A stretch of 64,000 nt of DNA from Bubalus kerabau (taxonomy: Eukaryota; Chordata; Mammalia; Artiodactyla; Bovidae). This document shows positions 45,124 through 56,149 of the stretch, in pieces. The notes under the pieces are model-generated. The model saw only the letters and a list, made by a program, of their open reading frames with translations, did no database searches and was not told the origin of the DNA. Within the stretch, counting starts at the first letter, position 1. The number at the start of each line of letters is the position of its first letter. Where the stretch lies: positions 62,008,501 to 62,072,500 of the forward strand of contig NC_073628.1 in assembly GCF_029407905.1 (NCBI RefSeq), given 5' to 3'. The position numbers and the translations under genes are program-made.

Positions 45124-47637
45124 TCAGCACTCCACTGTCTTTTTTTTCCTTGTTCATCCCACATTCTTTTCTAAAGAGACTATTCTTTCATTCTTGAATG
45201 GACTTAGCCAATTTGTCAAAAATTAATTGACTATACCTGTGTGGATTTATTTCTGGACTTACAAATTTTTACCATTGGCCCATATGTCTACTACTCTGTC
45301 AGTACTACATTGTTTTGACTACCACAGCTTTATGGTAAATTTTGAACCGAGGAAGTGTGTGTTTTCTATTTTTGCTTTTATTCTTCAGTATAGTTATTCA
45401 GAGTCCCTTAAAATTCCATATGAATTTTAGGGTCAACTTTCTTATTGCTGAAAATGGTTGTTGGAGTTTTGCTATAAACTGTGTTGAAGCTACAGAATGC
45501 TTTGAATAGTGCTGTCATCTTAATAATTTTAAGTATTCTTATCCACTGACCTGAATAACTTTTTCCATTTATTTAGGTCTTTTGAAATTAGTTTTAGAAA
45601 TGTTTTCTAGTTTTCAGTGTATAAGACTTTGACATTCTTGGTTAAACTTATTTCTAAATATTTTATTCTTTTTGCCTTTGTTGCAAATGTGAGTTATTTC
45701 TTAATTCTCCTGTCAAAAAGCTTATTGTCATTGTATAGAAACTCAAATGATTTCTGGATACTTTTCTTGTATCCTGCAATTTTTCTGAATTTATTTATTA
45801 GCTTGAGTTGCTTATTTATTGATTCGTTGGACTAATCTTCATATAGGATTTTTTTCACCTTCGTACAGAGATTATTTTTTTCTCACTTTCCAATTTGGGT
45901 GCCTTTTATTTATTTTTTCTTATCTAATTGCTCTGACTGGAACTTCTAGTACAATGTTGAATAGCCATAATAAAAGTAGACACCCTGTTCCTGATCTTAT
46001 GGGGTGACTTTCAGTCTTTCACCATTGGCTATGATGCTAGCTATGGGCTTTTAATAAACACTCTTTATCATATTAAGGAAGCTCCTTTCTATTCCTAGTT
46101 GTCAGAGTGTTTTTATCACAAGTGGATGTTGGATTTTTTAAAATGCTTATTAAGCTACAATTAATATAGAGATAAGCATGTGCACTGCCACTCCTCACCA
46201 TTCATTCTATTAATGAGGTATCTTATAACTGATTGATTGTCTTATGTTGATCTGTCCTTACATTCCTGTGATAAATTATGTGGTCATATGCTACTGAATT
46301 TGGTTTCTTCAGTTTTCTTGGAGGATTATTTCACCTAAATCTTAGGAAATATTGGCCTATAATTTTCTTTCTTTGTGATGTCTTTGATTGGCTTTGGCTT
46401 CAGCACAGTGATGGCCTGGTAAAATGAAATAGGAATTATCCCCTTTCTTGAAAGTTTGAGTGTTATTTTTTTAAGTTTTCATAGAATTCACCAGCAACTC
46501 CATCTCGTCCTAGACTTTTTCTTTCTTGGAAGTTTTTAATTACTGATGTAATCTTTTCACTTGTTTTAGATATGTCAAGATTTTCTAATTATTATAATTA
46601 GTTTAGATCATTTGTGTGTTTCTAGGTATTTGTTTATTTCATCTAATTATTTAATTTCTTGGTATACAATTTTTCATCAAATTTATTAATAAGCATTTAT
46701 TTGTTCTGAATGATGTTTCCACCATTCATTTCTAATTGCAGTTATTTGTCTCTTAACTTTTTCCTTTGTCAGTCTATCTAAAGGTCTGGTAATTTTGTTC
46801 AACTCACCAACTTCTGGTGTGATTGATTATATTGTTTCTCTATTCATTATTGTATTTATCTCCATTCTGTGCTTTATTATTTTCTTCCTTTGAGATTTTA
46901 TTTTGTTTTCTCCCCTCATTCTTCAAGGTTATTGATTTGAGATATTTTTGACTTAGGCATTTATGGCTATAAATTTTCCTGTAAGTCTTATTTTAATTCA
47001 AAGTTATAATATGTTGTGCATTAATTTTCATTTGCCTTTAAATGTGATTTATTGTTCTTGTGATTTGATTCATTGGTTGCTTAAGAATATGTTGTTTAAT
47101 TTCAATTTTTTAAAAACTTTTTTCTATTATTGATCTCTAGCTTCATTCCATTGTGGCTAAAAGATATGTAATATTATTTCAATCTTTTAAAATGTATTGA
47201 GAGCTATTTTCTGGTCTAACATATGGTCTAACCTGTAAAATCTTCCATGAACACTTGAGAAGAATTTATTTTCTGCTGTGGTGTTGAGTATCCTATATTT
47301 GTTTATTGTTTCTACTTGGTTTATGCTATATATAGCCACTATTTCTCCCTTCTGGCTACAGTTATCTTCTTTCACTCTTTCAGTTTCCACTTGATTCTAT
47401 CTTTGGCTTAAAATGTGTCTCCTGTAGACAGAATATATTGGGGCCATTTTAAAATATATATATATTCTGCCAATCTTTGTTTTTTGATTGAAGAAATTTT
47501 ATTTACATTAATGAATTTATTGATAAGAAAAAAATTTTTGCATTTTGCTGTTTGTTGGATACCTTATACTATTTTCAAAAAATAGTATATGAAAAAATTC
47601 AGACTTAATTGAAAAATTAACCTTATTGCAAAATTCA

Positions 47638-48329
47638 TACTTTAATTGAAGACAGTAGGGAAAACCACTAGACCATTCAGGTATGACCTAAATCAAATCC
47701 TTTATGATTATACAGTGAAAGTAGCAAATAGATTCAAGGGATTAGATCTGAAAGTCAGAGTGCCTGAAGAACTATGGATGGAGGTTTGTGACATTGTACA
47801 GGAGGCAGTGATCAAGACCATTCCCAAGAAAAAGAAAAGCAAAAAGGTAATATGGTTGCCTGAAGAGGCCATACAAATAGGTGAGAAAAGAAGTGAAAGG
47901 CAAAGGAGAAAAGGAAAGATATACCGATCTGAATCCTGAGTTCCAAAGAATAGCAAGGAGAGATGAGAGTCTTCCTTAATGATCAGTGCAAAGAAATAGA
48001 GGGAAACAATAGAACAGGAAAGACTAGAGTTCTCATCAAGAAAATTAGAAATACCAAGGGAACATTTCATGCAAAGATGGGCGCAATAAAGAACAGAAAT
48101 TGCATGGACCTAACAGAAACAGAAAATACTAAGAAGAAGTGGCTAGAATACACAGAACTATACAAAAAGTTATACAAAAAAACTATACAAAAATCTTGCT
48201 GATCCAATAACTATGACAGTGTGGTCACTCACCTAGAGCCACACATCCTGGAAGGTGAAGTCAAGTGGGCCTTAGGATGCATCACTATGAACAAAACTAG
48301 TGGAGGTGATGGTATTCCAGTTGAATGTA
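47638..48329 (+). mobile_element. BovB LINE fragment lacking its 3' part
   Basis: Sense BovB runs from AGTAGGGAAAACCACTAGACC through R-F-K-G-L-D-L, the lysine-rich linker and G-G-D-G-I-P-V-E, ending abruptly at CCAGTTGA. Target-primed insertions normally keep the 3' end, so the missing part suggests a later deletion or rearrangement at 48329. Confidence 0.92.
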
Positions 48330-48674
48330 GGCTTCTACATTATCTCCCTGACTGCATCAGTCAAGACAAAATATCTGCAGAAAATCCTTTTCTATTATAT
48401 CAGCTCAGAGCAATCCTAATTAGTTGTCTTTTCTCTAGCTGTAATATTCATGGTAAGATTAAAACAGGTTGGCCAAACTTTGACCAAAATGTTTGGCCAA
48501 CCCAATATTTTAATATTTAATACTAAACAATAGGTCCTTTCTGAAGAATACATCGGGAAGAGTGAAACTACTGAACAGTGAAACTTAACTATTTTACACT
48601 AAATCTGAAGAGTGGTGTATCAGAACTTCCCTCACACATATATGTCATGAAGGAACCTGATATATTTGAAGGTA
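48330..48674. other. unclassified DNA between BovB and duplicated block A
   Basis: Apart from the mariner-like inverted repeat, nothing was recognised. Confidence 0.4.
48467..48502. mobile_element. mariner-type terminal inverted repeat remnant
   Basis: GGTTGGCCAAAC at 48467-48478 and GTTTGGCCAACC at 48491-48502 are perfect inverted copies separated by 12 bases and followed by CAATA. The arm resembles the GGTTGGCCAAAAAGT end of ruminant mariner elements. Almost everything internal would be deleted. Confidence 0.6.
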
Positions 48675-48849
48675 AAGCCTGTAACAAAATAATAGTAACA
48701 TTAAGCAGCTTAAAAAAACAGTGAAAAAGATAAAACACTGAAAAAAAATGCACCACATTTTTTGAGACTTTCTCTTCATTTCTATTTTTTCTATTCCTTT
48801 AGAGGCTTTACTTTTATCATATTTCTTCTAGGAGCTTATAACATTCCAG

Positions 48850-48968
48850 TTTTTCGAGGGGCCATACCATGCAGCATGTGGTATCTTAGTTCCCTAATAA
48901 AGGCTAAAATCCACACCCCAGGCACTGGAAGAACAGAGTTTACTCACTGGACCACCAGGGATGTCCCT
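48850..48968 (-). mobile_element. CHR-type tRNA SINE in block A
   Basis: GCAGCATGTGGTATCTTAGTTCCCT, then CACCCCAGGCACTGGAAGAAC and CACTGGACCACCAGGGATGTCC, is the antisense of the cetartiodactyl tRNA-headed SINE. The same SINE is at the matching position in block B, so it predates the duplication. Confidence 0.8.
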
Positions 48969-49677
48969 GCACTTTCTGAGTACAATAATGACGATTTTCT
49001 GAATTCTCAACACATTTGATATCATCAGGATCTTTAAATTTTGTCACCTTTTTGTCTCTTTATCAGCCTCTTCTTAAATATTTTTTTTTCTATTACCCAA
49101 ATTGGCCTAGATCACAATTTTTAAACCTCACCTTAGATCCTTCACTCTCTATTCAGATCTCCCCAAACAAACCCTAAGTTTAGGAAAAATAAAAAATCTA
49201 CTATATGGAAATTAATTTCTATGGAAAATACTACTGACAAAATACAAAAATAAACTCACACTTAGACCTACCAAAACCTACCTCCAACACTCACTCTCAT
49301 ACACAGGCAAGGTCCAATGAAGTGATACATTAAATATTCATATTTTATGACCTGCATCATCACTTAGAACTTTTAAAAATAAGCTCCTCAGATATCCCTA
49401 CCATGAAGAAAAGGCACTCTAAGTAATTAACATGATAGCCTTAATTCTTCTATCTTACCATCACTCCATCAATCTCAAATGCATACTACTTCATCAAAAA
49501 CAAACCAAAAACAAGCTGACAAATGAGTCAACATATTGAAGCTTCACTGAAGTTATTCTCTTCCATGTACCCAAAAAATTACTATTCTCTGTGATCCTTC
49601 CCTGTAGTTAATACCTCCATCTTCTGTCTAAATTAATGGATGTCCTGCATATATCCTTATATTTTTCTAATCTAAAC

Positions 49678-50664
49678 ATGACCTGCCTCATGAGAAACCT
49701 GTATGCAGGTCAGGAAGCAACAGTCAGAACTGGACATGGAACAACAGACTGGTTCCAAATAGGAAAAGGAGTACGTCAAGGCTGTATATTGTCACCCTGC
49801 TTATTTAACTTCTATGCAGAGTACATCATGAGAAATGCTGGGCTGGAAGAAGCGCAAGCTGGAATCAAGATTGCCGGGAGAAATATCAATAACCTCAGAT
49901 ATGCAGATGACATGACCCTTATGGCAGAAAGTGAAAAACAAGAGCCTCTTGATGAAAGTGGAAGAGGAGAGTGAAAGAGTTGGCTTAAAGCTCAACATTC
50001 AGAAAACAAAGATCATGGCATCTGGTCCCATCACTTCATGGCAAATAGATGGGGAAACAGTGGCTGACTTTATTTTTCTGGGCTCCAGAATCCCTACAGA
50101 TGGTGATTGCAGCCATGAAATTAAAAGATGCTTACTCCTTGGAAGGAAAGTTATGACCAACCTAGACAGCATATTAAAAAACAGAGACATTACTTTTTTG
50201 ACAAAGGTCCGTCTAGTCAAGGATATGGTTTTTCCAGTGGTCATGTATGGATGTGAGAGTTGGACTATAAAGAAAGCTGAGCACTGGAGAATTGATGCTT
50301 ATGAACTGTGGTGTTGGAGAAGACTCTTGAGAGTTCCTTGGACTGCAAGGAGATCTAACAAGTCCATCCTAAAGGAGATCAGTCCTGGGTGTTCATTGGA
50401 AGGACTGATGTTGAAGCTGAAACTCCAATACTTTGGCCATCTGATGCGAAGAGCTGACTCATTTGAAAAGACCTTGATGCTGGGAAAGATTGAGGGCAGG
50501 AGGAGAAGGGGACGATAGAGGATGAGATGGTGGGATGGCATCATGGACTCAATGGACTTGGGTTTGGGTGGACTCCAGGAGTTGGTGGTGGACAGGGAGG
50601 CCTGGCATGCTTGGTTCATGGGGTCAGAAAGAGTCGGACACGACTGAGAGACTGAACTGAACTG
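49678..50664 (+). mobile_element. BovB LINE inserted in block A
   Basis: Sense BovB runs from the L-M-R-N-L-Y-A-G-Q-E region to CTGAACTGAACTG. AATCTAAAC at 49669-49677 and 50665-50673 is a perfect nine-base target-site duplication. Block B has the uninterrupted homologous site near 55117-55130. Confidence 0.96.
49931..50518 (+). pseudogene. BovB C-terminal fragment (195 codons)
   Basis: This open frame inside the BovB copy starts after the Y-A-D-D box (which lies in the previous frame and reads Y-A-D-D-M-T). It contains I-Q-K-T-K-I-M-A-S-G-P, S-R-I-P-T-D-G-D-C-S-H, E-L-W-C-W-R-R-L-L-R-V-P-W-T-A-R-R and the arginine-rich end. A small deletion near 49937 separates the two frames. Confidence 0.85.
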
Positions 50665-50887
50665 AATCTAAACCAAACTAAAATTAAACAAACAAACAAA
50701 CTCTGCATCCTTTTAGAAAGGACCTCCTGACTACTCTATTGCAGTCAAATTTAAGATACAACTGGAAATAATTATCCCCAAAGTCTAACAGATAACATGT
50801 AGAAAACATTTCAAAATGTATACATATATTAATTCAAAATGCTATTCACTAGAAACCAGTGTGTAATGTTCTCTTATCAATTATCAT

Positions 50888-52964
50888 TTCAGTTCCTCAG
50901 TCAGTTGAAATGACTGACTCTTTGTGACCCCATGGACTACAGCACACCAGGCTTCCCTGTTTAGCACCAGCTCCTGGAGTCTGTTCAAACTCATGTCCAT
51001 CGATTTGGTGATACCATCCAAACATCTCATCCTCCATTGTTCCCTTGTGCTTCTGCCTTCAATCTTTCCCAGCATCAGGGTATTTTCCAATGAGTCAGTT
51101 CTTCACATCAGGTGGCTGAAATAGTATAGCTTCAGCTTCAGCATCAGTCCTTCTAGTGAATATTCAGGGTTGATTTCCTTTAGGATTGACTGGTTTGATC
51201 TTGCAGTCCAAGGGACACTCAGGAGTCTTCTTCTCCAACACCACAGTTCAAAAGCATCAATTCTTCAGCAGTCAGCTTTCTTTATGGTCCAACTCTCACA
51301 TTTATACTTGACTACTGGAAAAACCATAGCTTTGACTAGATGGATTTTTGTCGGCAGAGTAATGTCTCTGCTTTTTAATACACTGTCTAGGTTAGGCATA
51401 GCTTTTTTTTTTTTTAAGAAGCAAGCATCTTTTAATTTCATGGCTGCAGTCACCATCTGCAGTGATTTTGGAGCCCAAGGAAATAAAGTCTGTCACTATT
51501 TCCATTGCTCCCCCTCTATTTTACATGAAGTGATGGGACCGGATGCCATTATGTTAGTTTTTTGAAAGTTGAGTTTTAAGCCAACTCTTAATTATCCTCT
51601 TTCACTTTCATAAGCGTCATGTCAGCTGTGTATCTGAGGTTACTGTTATTTCTCTCGACAATCTTGATTCCAGCTTGTGCTTTATCCAGCCTGGCATTTT
51701 GCATGATATACTCTGCATAGGATTTAAATAAGCAGAGTGACAATATACAGCCTTGATATACTGCTTTCCCAATTTGGAACTAGTATGTTGTACCATCACT
51801 CGTTCTGTTTTTCTTGACCTGCATACAGATTTCTTAGGAGGCAGGGAAGGTAGTTTGCTATTCCTATCTCTTTAAGAGTTCAGACTTAAGTTGAAGAAAG
51901 TAGGGAAAACCACTAGACCAGTCAGGTATTATGTAAATCAAATCCCTTACAATTATACAGTGGGAATTACAAATAGAATCAAGGGATTAGATTTTTTAGA
52001 CAGTGTCTGAAGAACTCTGGACAGAGATTCATGACACTGTACAGGAGGCAGTGATCAAGACCATCCCCAAGAAAAAGAAATTCAAAAAGGCAAATTTTTT
52101 GACTCAGGAGGACTTACAAATAGCTGAGAAATGAAGAGAAGCTAAAGGCAAAGGAGAAAAGGAAAGATATACCCATTTGAATGCAGAGTTTCAAAGAATA
52201 GCAATGAGAGATTAAAAAAGCCTTCCTCAGTGATCAGTGCAAAGAAACAGAGGAAGAAAATAGGTTGGAAAAGACTGGAGATCTCTTCAAGAAAATGAGA
52301 GATACCAAGGGAAATTTTCATGCAAAGATGGGCACAATAAAGATAGAAATGGTATGGACCTAACAGAAGCAGAAGATATTAATAAGAGGTGGCAAGAATA
52401 CACAGAAGAACTATACAAAAAAGACCTTCATGACCCAGATAACCATAATGGTGTTTTCACTCACCTAGAGCCAGACAACCTGGAATGTGAAGTCAAGTGG
52501 CCCTTAGTTAGTGTCACTATTAACAAAGCTAGTGGAGGTGATGGAATTCCAGTTGAGCTGTTTCAAATACTAGAAGATGATGCTGTGAAATATGCTAGCA
52601 AAAAACTCAATATGCTAGCAAATTGGGAAAACTCAGCAATAGCCACAGGACTGGGAAAGGTCAGTTTTCATTCCAATCCCAAAGAAAGGCAATGCCAAAG
52701 AAGGTTCAAACCCCTGAACATTTGCACGCATCTCACATGCTAGCAAAGTAATGCTCAAAATTCTTCAAGCCAGTCCTCATCAGCACCTGAATGTGAACTT
52801 CCAGATGTTCAAGCTGCATTTAGGAAAGGGAAAGGAAGCAGAGATCAAATTGCCAACATCTGCTGGATCCTCAAAACAGCAAGAGAGTTCCAGAAAAACA
52901 TCTACTTCTGCTTTATTGACTACACCAAAGCTCTTGACTCTGTGGACCACAACAAACTGTAGTA
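50888..52964 (-). mobile_element. BovB LINE with 5' inversion
   Basis: 50888-51880 is the antisense BovB 3' part, from the tail up to the region encoding K-E-I-G-I. 51883-52964 is the sense 5' part, from CTTAAGTTGAAGAAAGTAGG to GACCACAACAAACTGTAG. In normal BovB, AAACTGTGG is followed directly by AAAATTCTGAAAGAGATGGG, so the two parts are adjoining halves of one element with the 5' half inverted. AATTATCAT at 50879-50887 and AATTATTAT at 52965-52973 form a short target-site duplication with one mismatch. Confidence 0.9.
52354..52743 (+). pseudogene. BovB linker fragment (129 codons)
   Basis: This frame within the inverted 5' part encodes D-L-T-E-A-E-D-I, R-W-Q-E-Y-T-E-E-L-Y-K-K, D-P-D-N, T-H-L-E-P and K-A-S-G-G-D-G-I-P-V-E. 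It then shifts frame inside a local duplication of ATATGCTAGCAAA-type units near 52590-52622. Confidence 0.8.
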
Positions 52965-53004
52965 AATTATTATAGATTATACCTCAGTTAAAAAATAAAA
53001 AGAC

Positions 53005-53960
53005 CACTCAGTGGTTATATCTACCTGCCAGAGGCCTGAGCTGTGGACCGTCTGTCTTCAGGGCTGGTGGAGGGAAGTGTCTTCAGAACGGAACCACTGA
53101 AGAGCGCGCCTGCCCCTTTTCCACCAGTCCAGACCCGATGTTAGGTGGTGGTTAACTCAGGAGCCGCAGCAGGACATTCACTCTGAACTCCTCCTGGGTC
53201 GCAGCCGTCTCCGCAGTGGCCAGCTCTTCCTTCTCGCCCTCCTCAGAGTCTTAGTGGGAGCAACACTGAGGCGTGACCACCCGCAGGTTCTCATGAGAGC
53301 ACCATACACGCCGGCGCAGAACCCGCCCCTCTGGCTTCCTAGCCTTTGCCGAAGTCCGATCCCTTGTGATAACCCTGGTGCCTTGTACTCACAATAGAGG
53401 CAAGTTTGTGACAAGAACAGAGTAGGCAGTTTCACATCAGATGCCTTTTATGCAGGTGGTCATAAAAGTCTCAGTGTCCATCACCACTGGAAATCAAGGC
53501 TCTTGGGAAGCTGCCAGGCTCTGATGAGTGAGGATCCAGGAGCGAGGTGATCAGCAGCAGAAGTGGTGCTCATAGCCCAACTTGTTGGCCAGTCTTCCTG
53601 TAGGATTTGGTGCTGATGGCCACCTGGTTTCCAATGGTAACAGCGGTGCCTGAGCTTCCAGTAGGAGCTTCCTCCATGTTCCCATCAGATTTAAAGGTAT
53701 CACCATCACCTTTCTTTTGTAGATGTTCCCTTCCATTTGAGAGTCAAGGCTGATGCCACCTCAGCGCGTTCCTGCTACATGGAATCCAAGGACATCCTCC
53801 GTTGCTTAGAGGACCTCTGGGCATCATGAAAACTTCCTTTTAGTCAGGATGGGCACCGAGAACAATGATGTGTGACCCCTCTCCAGGCTGCAAGGAATGG
53901 CCTAACTGGTGGCACTGGTCTTGAGAGGCTTGGTTGTGGCTGTTATTATAATTGTTAATC
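53005..53960. other. GC-rich island, identity unknown
   Basis: About 950 bases are clearly richer in GC and CpG than their surroundings. Minus-strand frames of 85 codons (53178-53435, very arginine-rich at the end) and 61 codons (53551-53736) are open. In another minus frame near 53690-53570 the residues D-G-D-T-F-K-S-D-G-N-M-E-E-A-P-T-G-S-S-G-T appear, which look more like real coding composition. A decayed processed pseudogene on the minus strand is the likeliest reading. The parent gene was not recognised. Confidence 0.45.
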
Positions 53961-54185
53961 AATATTTACTTCTCTATCTGTGAAACAGAAGAGGATTTTA
54001 TTGATAGACCATCTTAGTGTTAGATGTAGCCTGCAATAAAATAATATGAAAATCAAATAACTTAAAATAACAGTGAAAATCCTTGTCTCACATATTTTGA
54101 GACTTTCATTTCAATTCGATTTTTCTATTCATTTAGAGACTTTACTTTTGTCATATTTCTTCTAAAAATGTGTAACATTCCTAAT

Positions 54186-54376
54186 TTTTCAAGGAGATGC
54201 GCTGTGCAGCATGTGGTGTATTAGTTCCCTGCGTGCTGCGATTCACGGGGTCGCAGAGTCAGACAGGACTGAGCGAATGAACTGAACTGAACTGAACTGA
54301 ACCAAGGATCAAATCCACACCCCCAGGCAATGGAAGCACAGAGTCTTAATCACTGGTCTGCCAAGGAAGTCTCTGC
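54186..54376 (-). mobile_element. CHR-type tRNA SINE in block B, interrupted
   Basis: GCAGCATGTGGTGTATTAGTTCCCTG and AAGGATCAAATCCACACCCCC, then CACTGGTCTGCCAAGGAAGTC, match the SINE in block A. They are separated by the short BovB/BovA tail insertion. Confidence 0.8.
54229..54301 (+). mobile_element. BovB/BovA 3' terminus, ~73 bases
   Basis: GCGTGCTGCGATTCACGGGG, CGCAGAGTCAGACAGGACTG and four AACTG units form the extreme 3' end of BovB. It is absent from block A and is therefore younger than the duplication. Its low divergence supports recent insertion. Confidence 0.9.
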
Positions 54377-55258
54377 AACTTCCGAATACAATGACAATGA
54401 TTTTCTGAATTCCTTTTTCTCAATATATTTTGACATCATCAGGATCCCCAAATTTTGTCACTTTTTTGTCTCTTTGTCAGTCTCTCCTAATTTTTTCTTT
54501 CTTACCCAAATTGGCCTAGGTCACAGTTTTCAACCCTCACCCTGTATTATCCTTAGCTCCTTCAGTCTCTATTCAGGTATCTCCTCAAACAAATGCCAAG
54601 CCTAGTTAAAAAAAACAAACAAACAAACAAGCAAAAATGACCATATGGAAATTAACTTATATGGGAAATCCTACTGAAAAAATATATAAACATACCCACA
54701 CTTCTACCTACCAAAACCCACCTCCAACACTCACTCCTATACACAGGCAGGGTCCAATGAAGTGATACATTGAATTCATTTTTCCTAACCTGCATCATTA
54801 CTTAGCACTTTGTAATATAAAACTCCTCAGATAGATATCCTTACCATGTTTCAAAAAGCCATTCCAAGTAATTAACATGATTTCCTTAATCCTTCTATCC
54901 TACCATCACTCCATCATTCTCAAACACATCACCACTTCCTCAAAATCAGACTGAAAACAAGCTGACAAACTAGCCAATATATTGGAGCTTCATTTAAGTT
55001 ATTCTCTTCCACCTACCCAACAAATTGCTATTCTCTGCGATCCTTCCCTGTAGATAATATCTCCATCTTCCTTTTAAATTACTTTATGTCCTGCATATAT
55101 CCTTAAAGTTCTCTAATTTAAATAAAATTAAAAACTAATTAACAAAAAAACCTCTGTCCTCTTTTACAAATGACATTCTGATTGGTCCACTGCAATTACA
55201 TTTAAGGCACAACTGAAAATAGTTACCCCAAAATCTAATGGTAACCTGTAGAAATGTC

Positions 55259-56149
55259 AATTAGTTTGAATATCTCAGGCTAGTTGCCTGTAGTAATAAC
55301 CCACTTTAATTGGGTTTAATGAGAGTCATTGGTTTCTGTGCATACATGATGGTATACATCATGGCATCTAGGAGTCACTGGGCCAAAGTGATCAAGGAAA
55401 GACTGTGTAAGTTGGAAACTTTGGCAGCCAGCTGCAAAGAACACTACTATTGAAGTTAGACAAGAGGCCCAGCCATGGACCTTCTAGAAAATTTGTGGTC
55501 CATATGTCAGTAAAATTCCTTGATCCAGGGTAGCATTAGATCTGTGTGGAATGGCAGGGTGAATAATTTCAAGTTCATTATCTGCATTTTAAAATCAGGA
55601 ATGAATTACTCCTTTAAGAAGAAAATGCAGTGTTAAAAATGTGTTTGTGTAAGCAGTCTCACTTTTTTCACTTCCTAAATTAAATACCGAGATGATTTCA
55701 ACAGCACATTTGATCCAAGTACAATTTTCAATATTTTCCCTAATAAGTTATATTCTGTTGCTCCTAAGGTAATTGCATGACCTACCTAAAGAAAGCATGA
55801 TTGGTATTTTTTAACAGGCTCCCTACATCTGTCCCTGAATTCTCACATTTCAGGATATCTTCTTAAAACTCCCACAGTTTTCTTCAGTGTTCTATACAAA
55901 TAGAAATATTATGACTTTAACTGAATTAACATTTCAGTACCTCATCTCTCACCTTCCCCTCTTAACTGGGCATTTCAGAAGAGAATCTTGTCAATCAGTG
56001 CATGTACTTCATCACCTGCCATTCAATACTAAATCTATTCATTAATAACCATGACTTAATTACAAAATAATTTGGGGTTTTTAATAATCTTCTGGTAGCA
56101 AATGCATCAGAGGATTGTTAATGTATGTGATCTCTCCTGAATTTTTGGC
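55259..56149. other. unclassified DNA
   Basis: No gene or repeat was recognised. Confidence 0.4.

Larger units (their letters stand above)
42105..47570 (-). mobile_element. old L1, most of ORF2 in antisense, with five insertions
   Basis: Antisense L1 sequence continues in order across the whole span. The 3' part is at 42105-42286 (AAAACTGAGTAATATCCCATAG). The C-terminal region is at 42809-43117 and 44183-44554 (interrupted just after TTGATTTGCATTTCCCTGA). The reverse transcriptase part is at about 45130-47000. The endonuclease part is near 47187-47390, encoding A-E-N-K-F-F-S-S-V-H-G and L-D-H-M-L. The inserted elements are listed separately. No long frame survives. Confidence 0.88.
48675..50815 (+). 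repeat. duplicated block, copy A (interrupted by BovB)
   Basis: 48675-49677 plus 50665-50815 align in order with 54022-55258. Shared landmarks include TTTGAGACTTTC, TCATATTTCTTCTA, CATCATCAGGAT, ACCCAAATTGGCCTAG, CACTCCATCA, TTCTCTTCC and GTCCTGCATATATCCTTA. Copy A contains a BovB (49678-50664) that copy B lacks. It may be a local duplication or two copies of an unrecognised dispersed repeat, for example paired LTRs. Confidence 0.85.
54022..55258 (+). repeat. duplicated block, copy B
   Basis: Direct-orientation partner of 48675-50815, clearly alignable but diverged. It lacks the 987-base BovB of copy A and keeps the empty site. It has its own small insertion at 54229-54301 inside the shared CHR-type SINE. 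Confidence 0.85.

Noticed and set aside
47638..50664. BovB pieces 47638-48329 and 49678-50664 as one element split by the duplicated block
   Set aside because: The right piece has its own nine-base target-site duplication and its BovB coordinates do not start where the left piece ends, so they are separate insertions.
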